21,868 nucleotides of DNA from a bacterium UBP4_UBA6127 (lineage in GTDB: Bacteria; UBP4; UBA4092). Shown here one piece after another: positions 7,805-14,959 of this stretch; position 1 is the stretch's first letter; each line of letters begins with the position of its first letter. Position numbers and translations under genes: made by a program. Below the pieces are notes generated by a model, which saw only the letters and a program-made list of their open reading frames with translations, was not told the DNA's origin and ran no database searches. Where the stretch lies: assembly GCA_002428325.1 (NCBI GenBank), contig DIVR01000048.1, positions 1-21,868 of the forward strand. Direction: 5' to 3'.

Positions 7805-8587
7805 TCACACCCAATATTCCGGTTGAAGAGAAAGATTAAGAGCCAGGGTTCGATTCCGTTGCTGGTTTAGCTGACGTATTCTATCCAGGAAGAGTTGGGC
7901 CGATTTCAAATCAGGATTAATAACCAAAGCTTCTTCAAAAGCCTTTTTTGCTTCTTCATATCGGTTAAGCTTGATAAGTGATTCCCCCATTCCATGATAT
8001 GCGGCAAAGTGCCAGGGATTGAGTTCAATGGCATCTTTACAATCTCGAACCGCTTCTTGATATCGTCCCAATGTGTAATAAACCAGGGCCCTCTGGCTAT
8101 AGGCTTCAGCGAATTGAGGTTTCCGCCGTAAAAGAAATGTTAATTTACGAAGAGCTTCTTCATTTTTCCCATCAGCAAGCAGTATCCGTGACTGTTCAAG
8201 AATCTGCCGTGAATCTGGGCCGGCTTCATTAAACCAAAGATCTCGAAGCAATTCCAAGGAAACCCTTCGTTCCCCGGGATCTTCAGAATGGAGAGATTCA
8301 ACCAAAAATACTTGATTTTCTTTCATTCCCTTACGGGTTAAAAGATAGGCTGAAAACATTTTATCGGGGGTATTTCCATTTTTCACTGTCTGGCTCAGAA
8401 AACGATATTGTTGAGGATTAACTTCCCTGATAATCTCATCGACAGCCTCTCTGTCCTTCCAGTTTACACGTTTTATTTTATCCAGAACTTTCTGGCCCTG
8501 AACCACCGAAAGAACTCCCTGCAACAAATAGACCAAGCTGCCAAGGATAATAATCAACAAGCCCGCTATAAACCATTTTTTCATCAT
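7805..8587 (-). CDS. Membrane-anchored TPR-repeat protein
   Basis: From the chosen start the protein has 260 residues. A basic N-terminus and a hydrophobic segment (about 5-24, WFIAGLLIIILGSLVYLLQG) look like an uncleaved anchor. The body after it would lie outside the cytoplasmic face. At least three TPR units follow in the C-terminal half, with classic spacing: NEEALRKLTFLLRRKPQ, YQEAVRDCKDAIELNP and YEEAKKAFEEALVINP. TPR proteins are protein-binding scaffolds; no partner is evident. The frame stays open to 8728, but that would overlap the divergent gene at 8687, so an internal ATG was chosen. The ATG at 8602 is the alternative. GAGGTG lies upstream of both. Confidence 0.75.
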   Translation of the reverse strand: MMKKWFIAGLLIIILGSLVYLLQGVLSVVQGQKVLDKIKRVNWKDREAVDEIIREVNPQQYRFLSQTVKNGNTPDKMFSAYLLTRKGMKENQVFLVESLHSEDPGERRVSLELLRDLWFNEAGPDSRQILEQSRILLADGKNEEALRKLTFLLRRKPQFAEAYSQRALVYYTLGRYQEAVRDCKDAIELNPWHFAAYHGMGESLIKLNRYEEAKKAFEEALVINPDLKSAQLFLDRIRQLNQQRNRTLALNLSLQPEYWV

Positions 8588-8686
8588 ACACCCGCTTTCC
8601 ATCACCTCTTTTCTCAGTATATCGCAGCCTGATGAAGGATGAGAAATCTTTTGCAAGATGAACGTTTTGTGGGAAAATAATCCTCT

Positions 8687-9166
8687 ATGAAAATTGGACT
8701 TATTTCTGACACCCATGGGAAAATCCACCCCAAGGTATTGGAAGAATTAAATCATGTGGATATGATTTTGCATGCTGGCGATATCGATTCAGAAGAAATC
8801 CTCGTTGAATTGGAAGCTTTGGCTCCCGTCTATGCAGTAAGAGGAAATATGGACAGGGGTGGACTGGCCTCCCGGCTTCCGGAAACTCGAATATTGGAAT
8901 TTGAAAGCGTCACCCTGATGCTGATTCACCAGGGATTATGGGGAGAGACTCCAAGCCTACCGGTTCAGGAAGCCATGGCAAAAAGAGAAATCAACCTGGT
9001 TTGTTATGGTCATACGCATTTGCCTTATTGGGGTCAAATTCAGAACACATGGTTTATCAACCCCGGAGGCGGAGGACGAAAAAGGTTTAATTACCCCCTG
9101 GGAGTCGCTCTTCTGGATTTGAATGATGGGAAATTTACTACCCAGCTTATTTCTTTCGAGGTTTGA
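8687..9166 (+). CDS. YfcE/MJ0936-type metallophosphoesterase
   Basis: The protein has 159 residues and the full calcineurin-like metal site of the small YfcE group: Asp8 and His10 (SDTHG), Asp32 (GDID), Asn54 (GNMD), His81, and His109 and His111 (GHTH). NPGG (125-128) matches the usual NPGS. Relatives are cytosolic Mn2+-dependent phosphodiesterases with poorly defined natural substrates. The Shine-Dalgarno site is weak. The gene is divergent from the TPR gene. It overlaps the convergent peroxiredoxin gene by 20 bp at the 3' end, so neither has room for a private terminator. Confidence 0.9.
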   Translation: MKIGLISDTHGKIHPKVLEELNHVDMILHAGDIDSEEILVELEALAPVYAVRGNMDRGGLASRLPETRILEFESVTLMLIHQGLWGETPSLPVQEAMAKREINLVCYGHTHLPYWGQIQNTWFINPGGGGRKRFNYPLGVALLDLNDGKFTTQLISFEV

Positions 9167-9761
9167 CCCCTCTACTGACAAGATCCTTTTGGGTAGATAA
9201 CTGATCCAAAACCTTGATCAGGGGATTAAGATCCGGTAATTGACGGGAATTAGGACTGACCCAGGCGTATTTTATTCGTCCATCTTTACCTATCAGGAAA
9301 AGAGCCCGGCGGGAAACCCCCTTCCATTCATCCAGCTTTTCAAAATAAGCACCATAAGATTTACTGGCTTCTTTATTAAAGTCAGACAAAAGGGTCAGTT
9401 TGATTTTTTCATATTTTTTCCATGCCTGATGAGAAAAGGGTGAATCGACACTAACCCCATAAACCTGCAATCCCAGAGAAGTATATCGAGATTCCAGATT
9501 TTCATACTCATCCATCTGGCGGTGGCATCCCTCGGTAAAATCGAAAATATAGAAGCTAAGAACAACGGGTCCTTTCTTTAATTCTTCCGAAAGGACCACC
9601 GGCTGAATAGAGTCATCCAACAAACGGAATTCTGGAGCCCGGGCACCTACTTTTATTCGAGGTGGGGAATTTCGGACCGGTTGAGCCGATATCAAGAATA
9701 AACACATCCCTATGCTACAGGCTAAAATCAATAAAGGAATATTCCATTTTTTCTTAATCAT
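9147..9761 (-). CDS. Membrane-anchored or secreted peroxiredoxin (AhpC/TSA, BCP-like)
   Basis: The protein has 204 residues with an N-terminal hydrophobic segment (about 8-26), suggesting a periplasmic or extracytoplasmic location. A thioredoxin-fold peroxiredoxin domain follows from about 38. The peroxidatic motif is TEGC (Thr76, Cys79) within YIFDFTEGCHRQMDEYENL, and Arg151/152 fit the conserved arginine. The only other cysteines are C15 and C20, inside the membrane segment. No normal resolving cysteine exists, so a 1-Cys mechanism is likely. The family reduces H2O2 and organic peroxides. The ATG at 9761 follows GGAGGAT. Glutamate replaces the common proline in TPGC. A non-enzymatic thioredoxin-like role cannot be excluded. 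Confidence 0.8.
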   Translation of the reverse strand: MIKKKWNIPLLILACSIGMCLFLISAQPVRNSPPRIKVGARAPEFRLLDDSIQPVVLSEELKKGPVVLSFYIFDFTEGCHRQMDEYENLESRYTSLGLQVYGVSVDSPFSHQAWKKYEKIKLTLLSDFNKEASKSYGAYFEKLDEWKGVSRRALFLIGKDGRIKYAWVSPNSRQLPDLNPLIKVLDQLSTQKDLVSRGVKPRKK

Positions 9762-10020
9762 TTTATAAATCCTCCCGGAAAATTCATCCAGAAAAACAAG
9801 GCAGAACGTTGATTATCGGCAAACAACATCCACTGGATGGAGGGTCTCGATAACCAATGGTGGACAAACAGCCTGCCTGTTTATCTGATTTATTTTGTTT
9901 ATGATACCATATTGCCTATTTTTGGTTGGGTTCCAATGTTATGATAAGAATTCATGAATTTGATAATATTTATTCTTCACTTTTCTAAACAGGATAAAGG
10001 ATTTGCTGAAGGGGATTTCC
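9762..10020. other. Intergenic region between divergent peroxiredoxin and kinase genes
   Basis: No gene is supported here. A 12-bp perfect palindrome AATTCATGAATT lies at 9949-9960, about 60 bp before the kinase start. A TATGAT hexamer at 9940-9945 could be a -10 box, but no -35 sits at a normal distance. Otherwise unremarkable AT-rich sequence. Confidence 0.4.
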
Positions 10021-11661
10021 ATGGATAAACCGGGTCATAAATTACTGACTAATCTTCCTTGTTGGATGCAAGAGATAGGCCGGTGTGAAAAGGGATATGA
10101 AGGCCGATTTCTTACCAAAATCGAGCATTGCCTGCCCTGTGATGTTTTTGCCCGGGAAGCTGCCCACCAGGGTACGACTTCTCAAGCTTTCATGATTGAA
10201 CAACTCATCGGATATGACCAGTTCATTATCAGCGAGATGCAACGGGCCAATTTAAATCTCAAACAGAAAGTTGATGAATTGTCGGTATTATTGGATATCA
10301 GCACCTTGATGCAGGGGACCACTGACCTGGATGAGATTCTCTATATTATCCTCAGCGGATTGACCGCGGGTTTTGCTATGGGTTTCAACCGAGCCCTTCT
10401 ATTCCTGGTGGATGAAACCCATAAAGAATTGGCTGGGAAATTGGGGGTAGGCCCTGTCAGCGGTGAAGAAGCTAATCTCATCTGGACCACTATGAGCCAA
10501 CAAAACATCTCTCTTTCCAGAATGATTACTCCTGAAGCCATCCATACAATCAAATCTTCCAAGATGACTCAACTGACTCAGCAAATCAGGAAACCATTGA
10601 TTTCTGAAACAGGTATCCTGACTCAGACAGTGATTGATAAAAAGGCTTACCTTATCACGGATGCTTTCCATGACTCCAGGGTGAACCCGGATATTTTGAA
10701 CCTTTTGCATAGTTCCATGTTTGCAACAGTACCCCTCCTGGCTAAAGATAAAGTCATTGGGATTATTTATGTGGATAACCTCTACTCCCATGACGCTATC
10801 ACAGAGGAAGATATGGAATCCCTGACCCGGTTTGCCACCTTAGCAGGATTGGCAATCGCTGAGACTATGGCGTATGAGCAGATTGAGCATTTTAATGAAC
10901 AATTGGAAGCAGAGATAGCCCGGGCAAAAAATGAACTCCAGGCAAAAGAAAGAGAATTGGCTCATAAGGAAAAATTAATCGCTTTAGGACAGATGGCCGC
11001 TGGTGTAGCCCACGAATTGCGTAATCCCATGACTGCGGTTAGAGGTTTCGCCCAGAGAATTTACCGAAGACTTCCTGAGACGGACAGGAATAAAGTTTAT
11101 GCCTCCATTATCATGGAAGAAATGGACCGTATCAATCAGCTCATTAAAGATGTCCTGGATTATGCCAGAAAGGGAGAACCCCTTTATGAGCTGAATAATA
11201 TTCATGAATTACTGGAAGATGTGATGTTTCTATTCAAGGATTCCCTGCAACATCATCCCATCCAAATCAAGAGAGAATATGCCTCAATCAGCCCCTTTTA
11301 TTTTGACATTGGCCAAATGCAGCAGGTTTTTACCAATATCATATCCAATGCGATTGATGTCCTCCGGGACGGCGGCACCTTAATCTTAAGGTCTCGGTTA
11401 GAAGGGGAATGGGTCTATATTGATATTGAAGATACAGGTCCGGGAATCTGGCCTGAAATATTGAATGATATCTTCAATCCTTTTTTTACCACGAAAGGAG
11501 CCGGAACCGGGTTAGGACTTTCAATTGCTGACAGGATTGTGGAAACTCACGGGGGAGATATCCTGGTGAAATCCAAGGTTGGACATGGCAGTATCTTTAC
11601 TGTTAAACTTCCCTATCGGCTCAAATTAACAGATTCGATTGCAATGGATTTAGGGTATTAA
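10021..11661 (+). CDS. Soluble GAF-domain sensor histidine kinase with Cys-rich N-terminus
   Basis: The protein has 546 residues and no membrane segment. Residues 1-45 carry C14, C22, C37 and C40 (PCW...RC...HCLPCDVF), resembling the second half of a two-CW type cysteine domain. A short helix, then a GAF domain (about 85-285), then a coiled coil (about 286-320) follow. The HisKA region has the phospho-acceptor His331 in AHELRNP. The ATPase domain shows the N box (Asn443), DTGPGI (471-476) and GTGLGL (495-500). It should autophosphorylate in response to a cytosolic cue, perhaps redox or metal. The start at 10021 was preferred over a TTG at 10003 because AAGGGG lies 6 nt before it. The receiver gene 66 nt downstream is the likely partner. 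Confidence 0.92.
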   Translation: MDKPGHKLLTNLPCWMQEIGRCEKGYEGRFLTKIEHCLPCDVFAREAAHQGTTSQAFMIEQLIGYDQFIISEMQRANLNLKQKVDELSVLLDISTLMQGTTDLDEILYIILSGLTAGFAMGFNRALLFLVDETHKELAGKLGVGPVSGEEANLIWTTMSQQNISLSRMITPEAIHTIKSSKMTQLTQQIRKPLISETGILTQTVIDKKAYLITDAFHDSRVNPDILNLLHSSMFATVPLLAKDKVIGIIYVDNLYSHDAITEEDMESLTRFATLAGLAIAETMAYEQIEHFNEQLEAEIARAKNELQAKERELAHKEKLIALGQMAAGVAHELRNPMTAVRGFAQRIYRRLPETDRNKVYASIIMEEMDRINQLIKDVLDYARKGEPLYELNNIHELLEDVMFLFKDSLQHHPIQIKREYASISPFYFDIGQMQQVFTNIISNAIDVLRDGGTLILRSRLEGEWVYIDIEDTGPGIWPEILNDIFNPFFTTKGAGTGLGLSIADRIVETHGGDILVKSKVGHGSIFTVKLPYRLKLTDSIAMDLGY

Positions 11662-11727
11662 GAAGAGATTGAATAAACCTTTCTATCCTAAATAATCAGA
11701 ATAGAATATTAAAAAGAGGTATTGTTT

Positions 11728-12144
11728 ATGAACCATTTACCCCAGTTAATTCTGGTTGTGGATGATGAGAAAAATATCCGACTGTTATTCGAAGAAGAAC
11801 TTACCGAGGTCGGATACAATGTAATCTGTGCTGAAAATGGGGAAGAAGCTCTTACCCTTTTCAAAACCCACCATCCGGATTTAGTCCTATTGGACCTGAA
11901 GATGCCGGGTATTCATGGGGTTACTGTCTTGGAAAAACTCCGGGAAACAGATAAGCAGACGCCTGTTTTTGTTGTTACAGCCCATGGCGCCGGCAGTTCT
12001 CTCCAAAAGTCTCAGACCGAATATACCATCAGAGAAAAAAATCTTAATATTATTGACTATATAACCAAACCAGTGGACTTGGACGATTTAGTCGCTAAAG
12101 TAAAAAAAACCATTGGCCCTCCCAAAATCGGCCAAGCGGGATAA
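11728..12144 (+). CDS. Stand-alone response regulator receiver domain
   Basis: The protein has 138 residues and consists only of a receiver domain. Acid pocket Asp12/Asp13, phospho-acceptor Asp56 (LLDLKMPG), Thr84 (VVTAHG) and Lys114 (ITKPVD) are all present. It should accept phosphate from a kinase, most likely the one just upstream. With no output domain it must act by protein contact or as a relay step. The ATG at 11728 follows AGAGGT by 7 nt. The stretch between helix 4 and strand 5 (about 88-107) is slightly extended and polar (SSLQKSQTEYTIREKN). Confidence 0.92.
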   Translation: MNHLPQLILVVDDEKNIRLLFEEELTEVGYNVICAENGEEALTLFKTHHPDLVLLDLKMPGIHGVTVLEKLRETDKQTPVFVVTAHGAGSSLQKSQTEYTIREKNLNIIDYITKPVDLDDLVAKVKKTIGPPKIGQAG

Positions 12145-12153
12145 ATTTCTTTC

Positions 12154-12181
12154 TTGACATGGTTTAAGTGTTCAGTATAAG
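12154..12181 (+). promoter_or_regulatory. Sigma70-like promoter of the CarD-like gene
   Basis: TTGACA (12154-12159), a 16-bp spacer and TATAAG (12176-12181) form a strong promoter, starting 10 nt after the receiver stop. Predicted start near 12188 leaves a leader of about 40 nt. The CarD-like gene can therefore be expressed apart from the kinase-receiver pair. Confidence 0.7.
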
Positions 12182-12228
12182 TTTTAACCAAAGCTGGAAT
12201 ATTTCCTTGCACTAACAAAGGAGCAGAT

Positions 12229-12774
12229 ATGTTTAATATAGGTGATCAAGTTGTTCATAAATTTCATGGCGCCGGTGTTGTCGCCGGTATTGAAGAAAAA
12301 ACCCTGGAAGGTGATATCCTCCAATTTGTCAGAGTCCGCTTAACGATGCAGGAAGGGGATATTCTGATTCCCCTTAAGAATGGTATTACCCCTGACCTTA
12401 GGAAAGCTGTGACGGATGAAGGAATCAAGGAACTGGAAGAAATTCTTGCCGGTAAGAAATCAGTCGTTGAAATCAAGGATGAAGATACTCCTATTGATCC
12501 CAAGGAGTTAATCAACTCCAATGACCCGTTTCAAATCGCCCAGGCCATCCGACTGCTGACCCAACTGGTTAAAGAAGAAGATGCTGATGCTAGTTACAAA
12601 GATTTACTCAGCAGCGCCCGGATGAAACTGACCAGTGAATTAATGCTTATCAAAGGGATTACCAAAGCCAGTGCTCTGGCTTTAATCAATCGTTCCATAC
12701 ATGGCACTGAAAAATTTATGCGTGCCGCACAGAAACGCAGAAAAAAAATAGCTAAATCCAAGGGTCAGTCTTAG
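12229..12774 (+). CDS. CarD/CdnL-family RNA polymerase-binding regulator
   Basis: The protein has 181 residues. The N-terminal 60 or so (FNIGDQVVHKFHGAGVVAGI...VRVRL...ILIPL) form the Tudor-like CarD/TRCF polymerase-interaction domain that binds the beta subunit. The rest is helical and basic, with SSARMKLTSELMLIKGITKASALALI typical of the CdnL C-terminal domain that contacts promoter DNA. CarD/CdnL proteins stabilise open complexes, often at rRNA and growth promoters. AAAGGAG lies 6 nt before the ATG. The C-terminus is strongly basic (KRRKKIAKSKGQS). It is convergent with recX, stop codons 7 bp apart. Confidence 0.92.
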   Translation: MFNIGDQVVHKFHGAGVVAGIEEKTLEGDILQFVRVRLTMQEGDILIPLKNGITPDLRKAVTDEGIKELEEILAGKKSVVEIKDEDTPIDPKELINSNDPFQIAQAIRLLTQLVKEEDADASYKDLLSSARMKLTSELMLIKGITKASALALINRSIHGTEKFMRAAQKRRKKIAKSKGQS

Positions 12775-12781
12775 TCTAAAC

Positions 12782-13429
12782 CTACTCTACAAATTCTTCA
12801 AAAGCACCTAATTTCCGCCGGATGGCCTCAAAAACGACCCCCGGCGGAAATCCTTTTTGGGCCAGGAACTGAGCCATTTTCCGTTTTCGTTTCTGAGGAT
12901 CGATTTCCCCTGCGTAATTTTTCTTTTTTGTCAGGGCCTGATTTGCCAGTTCCAACTGTTCAGCCTGACCAAGATAGGGTTGGATAGCTTCTTGAATCCA
13001 ATCAGGGTCAATTCCTTTTCGCTTTAATTCGATTTTTAACAGCTGAATTCCCCGAGGCCTCGTCCGGAGTCGGCTTTCCACATAATCAAGAGCAAATTGC
13101 CGGTCATCCAGAAACTTCCGTTTCTGGAAATCGACAATGAGTTTTTCGGCCAGAGTTTCAGGAATTTCTCTTTTATGAAGCTTATTGCGGATTTCCTGAC
13201 AGGAATACATTCGGCGGGACAACAGTTTCAGGAGATATTCTCGAGCTCGGGCATATTCTTCTTTTTCGACCAGAGCTTCTAATGTTTGCGGGTCTACTTC
13301 CATCCCTACCATTAAATGGGCCTGTTGAAGAAGATTCTCCCCTACCCCTAAAAAAAAGATATCATCAATAAAGATTGAAAGTCTTTTTTGTCTTCTCTTC
13401 TGAGGCTCTATAGATGTAATAATCGGCAT
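12782..13429 (-). CDS. recX: RecX family regulator of RecA
   Basis: The protein has 215 residues made of helical repeats, as in RecX. The core resembles YLLKLLSRRMYSCQEIRNKL, followed by ADKLI-like VIDFQK and DDRQFALDYVESR motifs. RecX binds RecA filaments and modulates their activity. It follows recA on the same strand by 96 nt. The ATG at 13429 follows AAGGTGA; the in-frame TTG just before it is less likely. A strong hairpin separates it from recA and may limit its expression. Its 3' coding end contains an inverted repeat that could serve as terminator for the convergent CarD-like gene. Confidence 0.93.
   Translation of the reverse strand: MPIITSIEPQKRRQKRLSIFIDDIFFLGVGENLLQQAHLMVGMEVDPQTLEALVEKEEYARAREYLLKLLSRRMYSCQEIRNKLHKREIPETLAEKLIVDFQKRKFLDDRQFALDYVESRLRTRPRGIQLLKIELKRKGIDPDWIQEAIQPYLGQAEQLELANQALTKKKNYAGEIDPQKRKRKMAQFLAQKGFPPGVVFEAIRRKLGAFEEFVE
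12811..12858 (+). terminator. Possible terminator of the CarD-like gene, inside recX
   Basis: Perfect 11-bp arms ATTTCCGCCGG (12811-12821) and CCGGCGGAAAT (12841-12851) enclose a 19-nt loop. CCTTTTT follows on the plus strand. It lies 37 bp past the CarD-like stop but within the coding 3' end of recX on the other strand. The T-run is short and starts after two C, so efficiency is uncertain. Confidence 0.5.
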
Positions 13430-13444
13430 CAAATCACCTTATTA

Positions 13445-13498
13445 ATGAAGAAGCCCTGAAGGAAACATAGGACTATTCTCTCCCCAGGGCTTCTTCAT
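13445..13498 (-). terminator. recA-recX intergenic hairpin (terminator/attenuator)
   Basis: Perfect 14-bp arms (13445-13458 and 13485-13498) flank a 26-nt loop. It sits 27 nt after the recA stop and 16 nt before the recX start. On the minus strand no real T-run follows, so it may stabilise the recA message or partly stop transcription into recX. Partial termination between these genes is known in other bacteria. Confidence 0.6.
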
Positions 13499-13525
13499 CT
13501 TACACTTTCATAATCATCATCTAAC

Positions 13526-14590
13526 TTATGTAGTTTCAGCTTTCTTTTTATTATCTTCTTTATAATCATTACCCAGGGGGAGTCCCAGTTTTTCTCGAAC
13601 TTTATGATCGATATCACGCTTAATATCAGGATTGTCTTTCAGGAATTTCCGGGCATTGTCCCGACCCTGGCCTAAACGTTCACTCCCATAAGAGAACCAA
13701 GTCCCGCTTTTATCAATGATTTTTTGATTAACGGCTAAATCCAGAAGGTCCCCTTCCTTGGAAATCCCTTCTCCATGCATTACATCAAATTCAGCTTCTT
13801 TAAAAGGAGGCGCCACTTTGTTTTTGACCACTTTGACCCGATGGCGGCTGCCGATAACGGAATCGCCTTCGCGGATGGTAGTAATTCTACGGATATCCAG
13901 TCGAACAGAAGAATAGAATTTTAAAGCCCGTCCACCGGTAGTGGTTTCGGGACTGCCAAACATTACCCCGATTTTTTCACGAATCTGGTTGATAAAAAAG
14001 ACACAAGTTTTAGTCTTACTGATAGCCGCCGTTAATTTTCTGAGGGCCTGAGACATCAAACGAGCCTGTAATCCGACAAAGGAATCTCCCATATCCCCTT
14101 CAATTTCAGCTTGAGGAACCAGGGCGGCCACCGAATCGATTACGACTAAATCCACCGCATTGCTTCGAACCAGGGTTTCAACAATTTCCAGTGCCTGTTC
14201 TCCGGTATCGGGTTGGGACAGCCAGAGATTATCCAAATCAACCCCCAACAGCCGGCAATAAGATGGATCTAAAGCATGTTCCGCATCAATAAAAGCAGCT
14301 ATCCCGCCGAGTTTCTGGACCTCTGCAATAACCTGAAGGGTCAGGGTTGTTTTCCCGGAGGATTCTGGTCCAAAGATTTCCACGACTCGGCCCCGGGGAA
14401 TTCCACCAATACCCAAAGCAAAATCCAGAGAAATGGAACCGGTGGGTATCGCGGGTACCTCTAAGTTAGCGGAATTCTCTCCCAACCGCATAATGGAGCC
14501 TTTTCCAAATTGACGTTCAATCTGCAATACAGCTAAATCCAAGGCTTTTTCCTTGGCAGTTTGGGTTTTATTGTCTACCTCATTGGCCAT
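13526..14590 (-). CDS. recA: Recombinase RecA
   Basis: RecA forms filaments on single-stranded DNA, drives homologous strand exchange and triggers LexA autocleavage. The 354-residue length is normal. Walker A is GPESSGKTT (74-82), the catalytic-glutamate motif is IDAEHALD, and Walker B is LVVIDSVAAL. The L2 region NQIREKIGVMFGSPETTTGGRALKF is intact. There is no intein. The C-terminus is mixed acidic/basic, KEDNKKKAETT. The ATG at 14590 follows AAGGAGAT; an upstream in-frame ATG at 14629 lacks such a site and would add non-conserved residues. A promoter lies 55 bp upstream; I see no clear LexA box of the GAAC-N4-GTTC type. Confidence 0.98.
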   Translation of the reverse strand: MANEVDNKTQTAKEKALDLAVLQIERQFGKGSIMRLGENSANLEVPAIPTGSISLDFALGIGGIPRGRVVEIFGPESSGKTTLTLQVIAEVQKLGGIAAFIDAEHALDPSYCRLLGVDLDNLWLSQPDTGEQALEIVETLVRSNAVDLVVIDSVAALVPQAEIEGDMGDSFVGLQARLMSQALRKLTAAISKTKTCVFFINQIREKIGVMFGSPETTTGGRALKFYSSVRLDIRRITTIREGDSVIGSRHRVKVVKNKVAPPFKEAEFDVMHGEGISKEGDLLDLAVNQKIIDKSGTWFSYGSERLGQGRDNARKFLKDNPDIKRDIDHKVREKLGLPLGNDYKEDNKKKAETT

Positions 14591-14644
14591 CTTCCAATAT
14601 CTCCTTCTTTCGCTGATTTGTTTTTTCATATCATCGGTGTGTTT

Positions 14645-14673
14645 AGATTAGTAAGTTTTCACATCCGAGTCAA
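14645..14673 (-). promoter_or_regulatory. Probable recA promoter
   Basis: On the minus strand TTGACT (14673-14668), a 17-bp spacer and TAATCT (14650-14645) fit sigma70. The start would be near 14638, giving a leader of about 48 nt. GTAAA-C-TTTAC, an odd palindrome at 14696-14706, lies just upstream and could be a regulator site. No known SOS box was recognised. Confidence 0.55.
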
Positions 14674-14706
14674 GCAAATTTCCATCTTCTTTTGTGTAAA
14701 CTTTAC

Positions 14707-14959
14707 TACCTAACATTTATTACCCTACCACTTTAACCGATACCCAAGATGAAATCAAGTAAAAAAAGAAGAAATAGTGAAATAGATAATCAGCCCTGAT
14801 AAGCCAAGGGGAAAAGTCCCAAAGGAAAAGGGAAAAGGAAAATAAACCTAATAAGCAGAAAACCAAGGGATACTGAGAACCCGAAGGGTTCCTGGTTGCA
14901 TCCCGACCCCTGAGAGGGCTAGAATGGCAGAGAAACTCTGATATTAAAGGAAATAATCC
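14707..14959 (+). promoter_or_regulatory. Purine-rich stretch and hairpin-rich leader before the M28-like gene
   Basis: Positions 14755-14850 are strongly A/G-rich. Hairpins are then stacked before the start codon. GGGAT (14867-14871) pairs with ATCCC (14900-14904) and encloses GAACCC-GAA-GGGTTC (14877-14891). CCCT-GAG-AGGG follows (14907-14917), then CAGAG-AAA-CTCTG (14928-14940). The ribosome site AAAGGA comes next. This looks like a folded 5' leader. It does not match a riboswitch consensus I know, and no promoter is clear. No coding frame is supported. Confidence 0.35.

Noticed and set aside
8588..8728. N-terminal extension of the TPR protein to 307 residues
   Set aside because: It would overlap the divergent phosphoesterase start, has no ribosome site, and puts a poorly conserved tail before the membrane anchor.
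14591..14760. LexA/SOS box before recA
   Set aside because: Neither GAAC-N4-GTTC nor CTG-N10-CAG types are convincing; lineage-specific boxes cannot be judged from one site.
14867..14920. TPP-riboswitch-like words (CTGAGA, ACCC) in the M28-like leader
   Set aside because: Order and spacing do not fit the THI element, and the downstream gene has no thiamine link.
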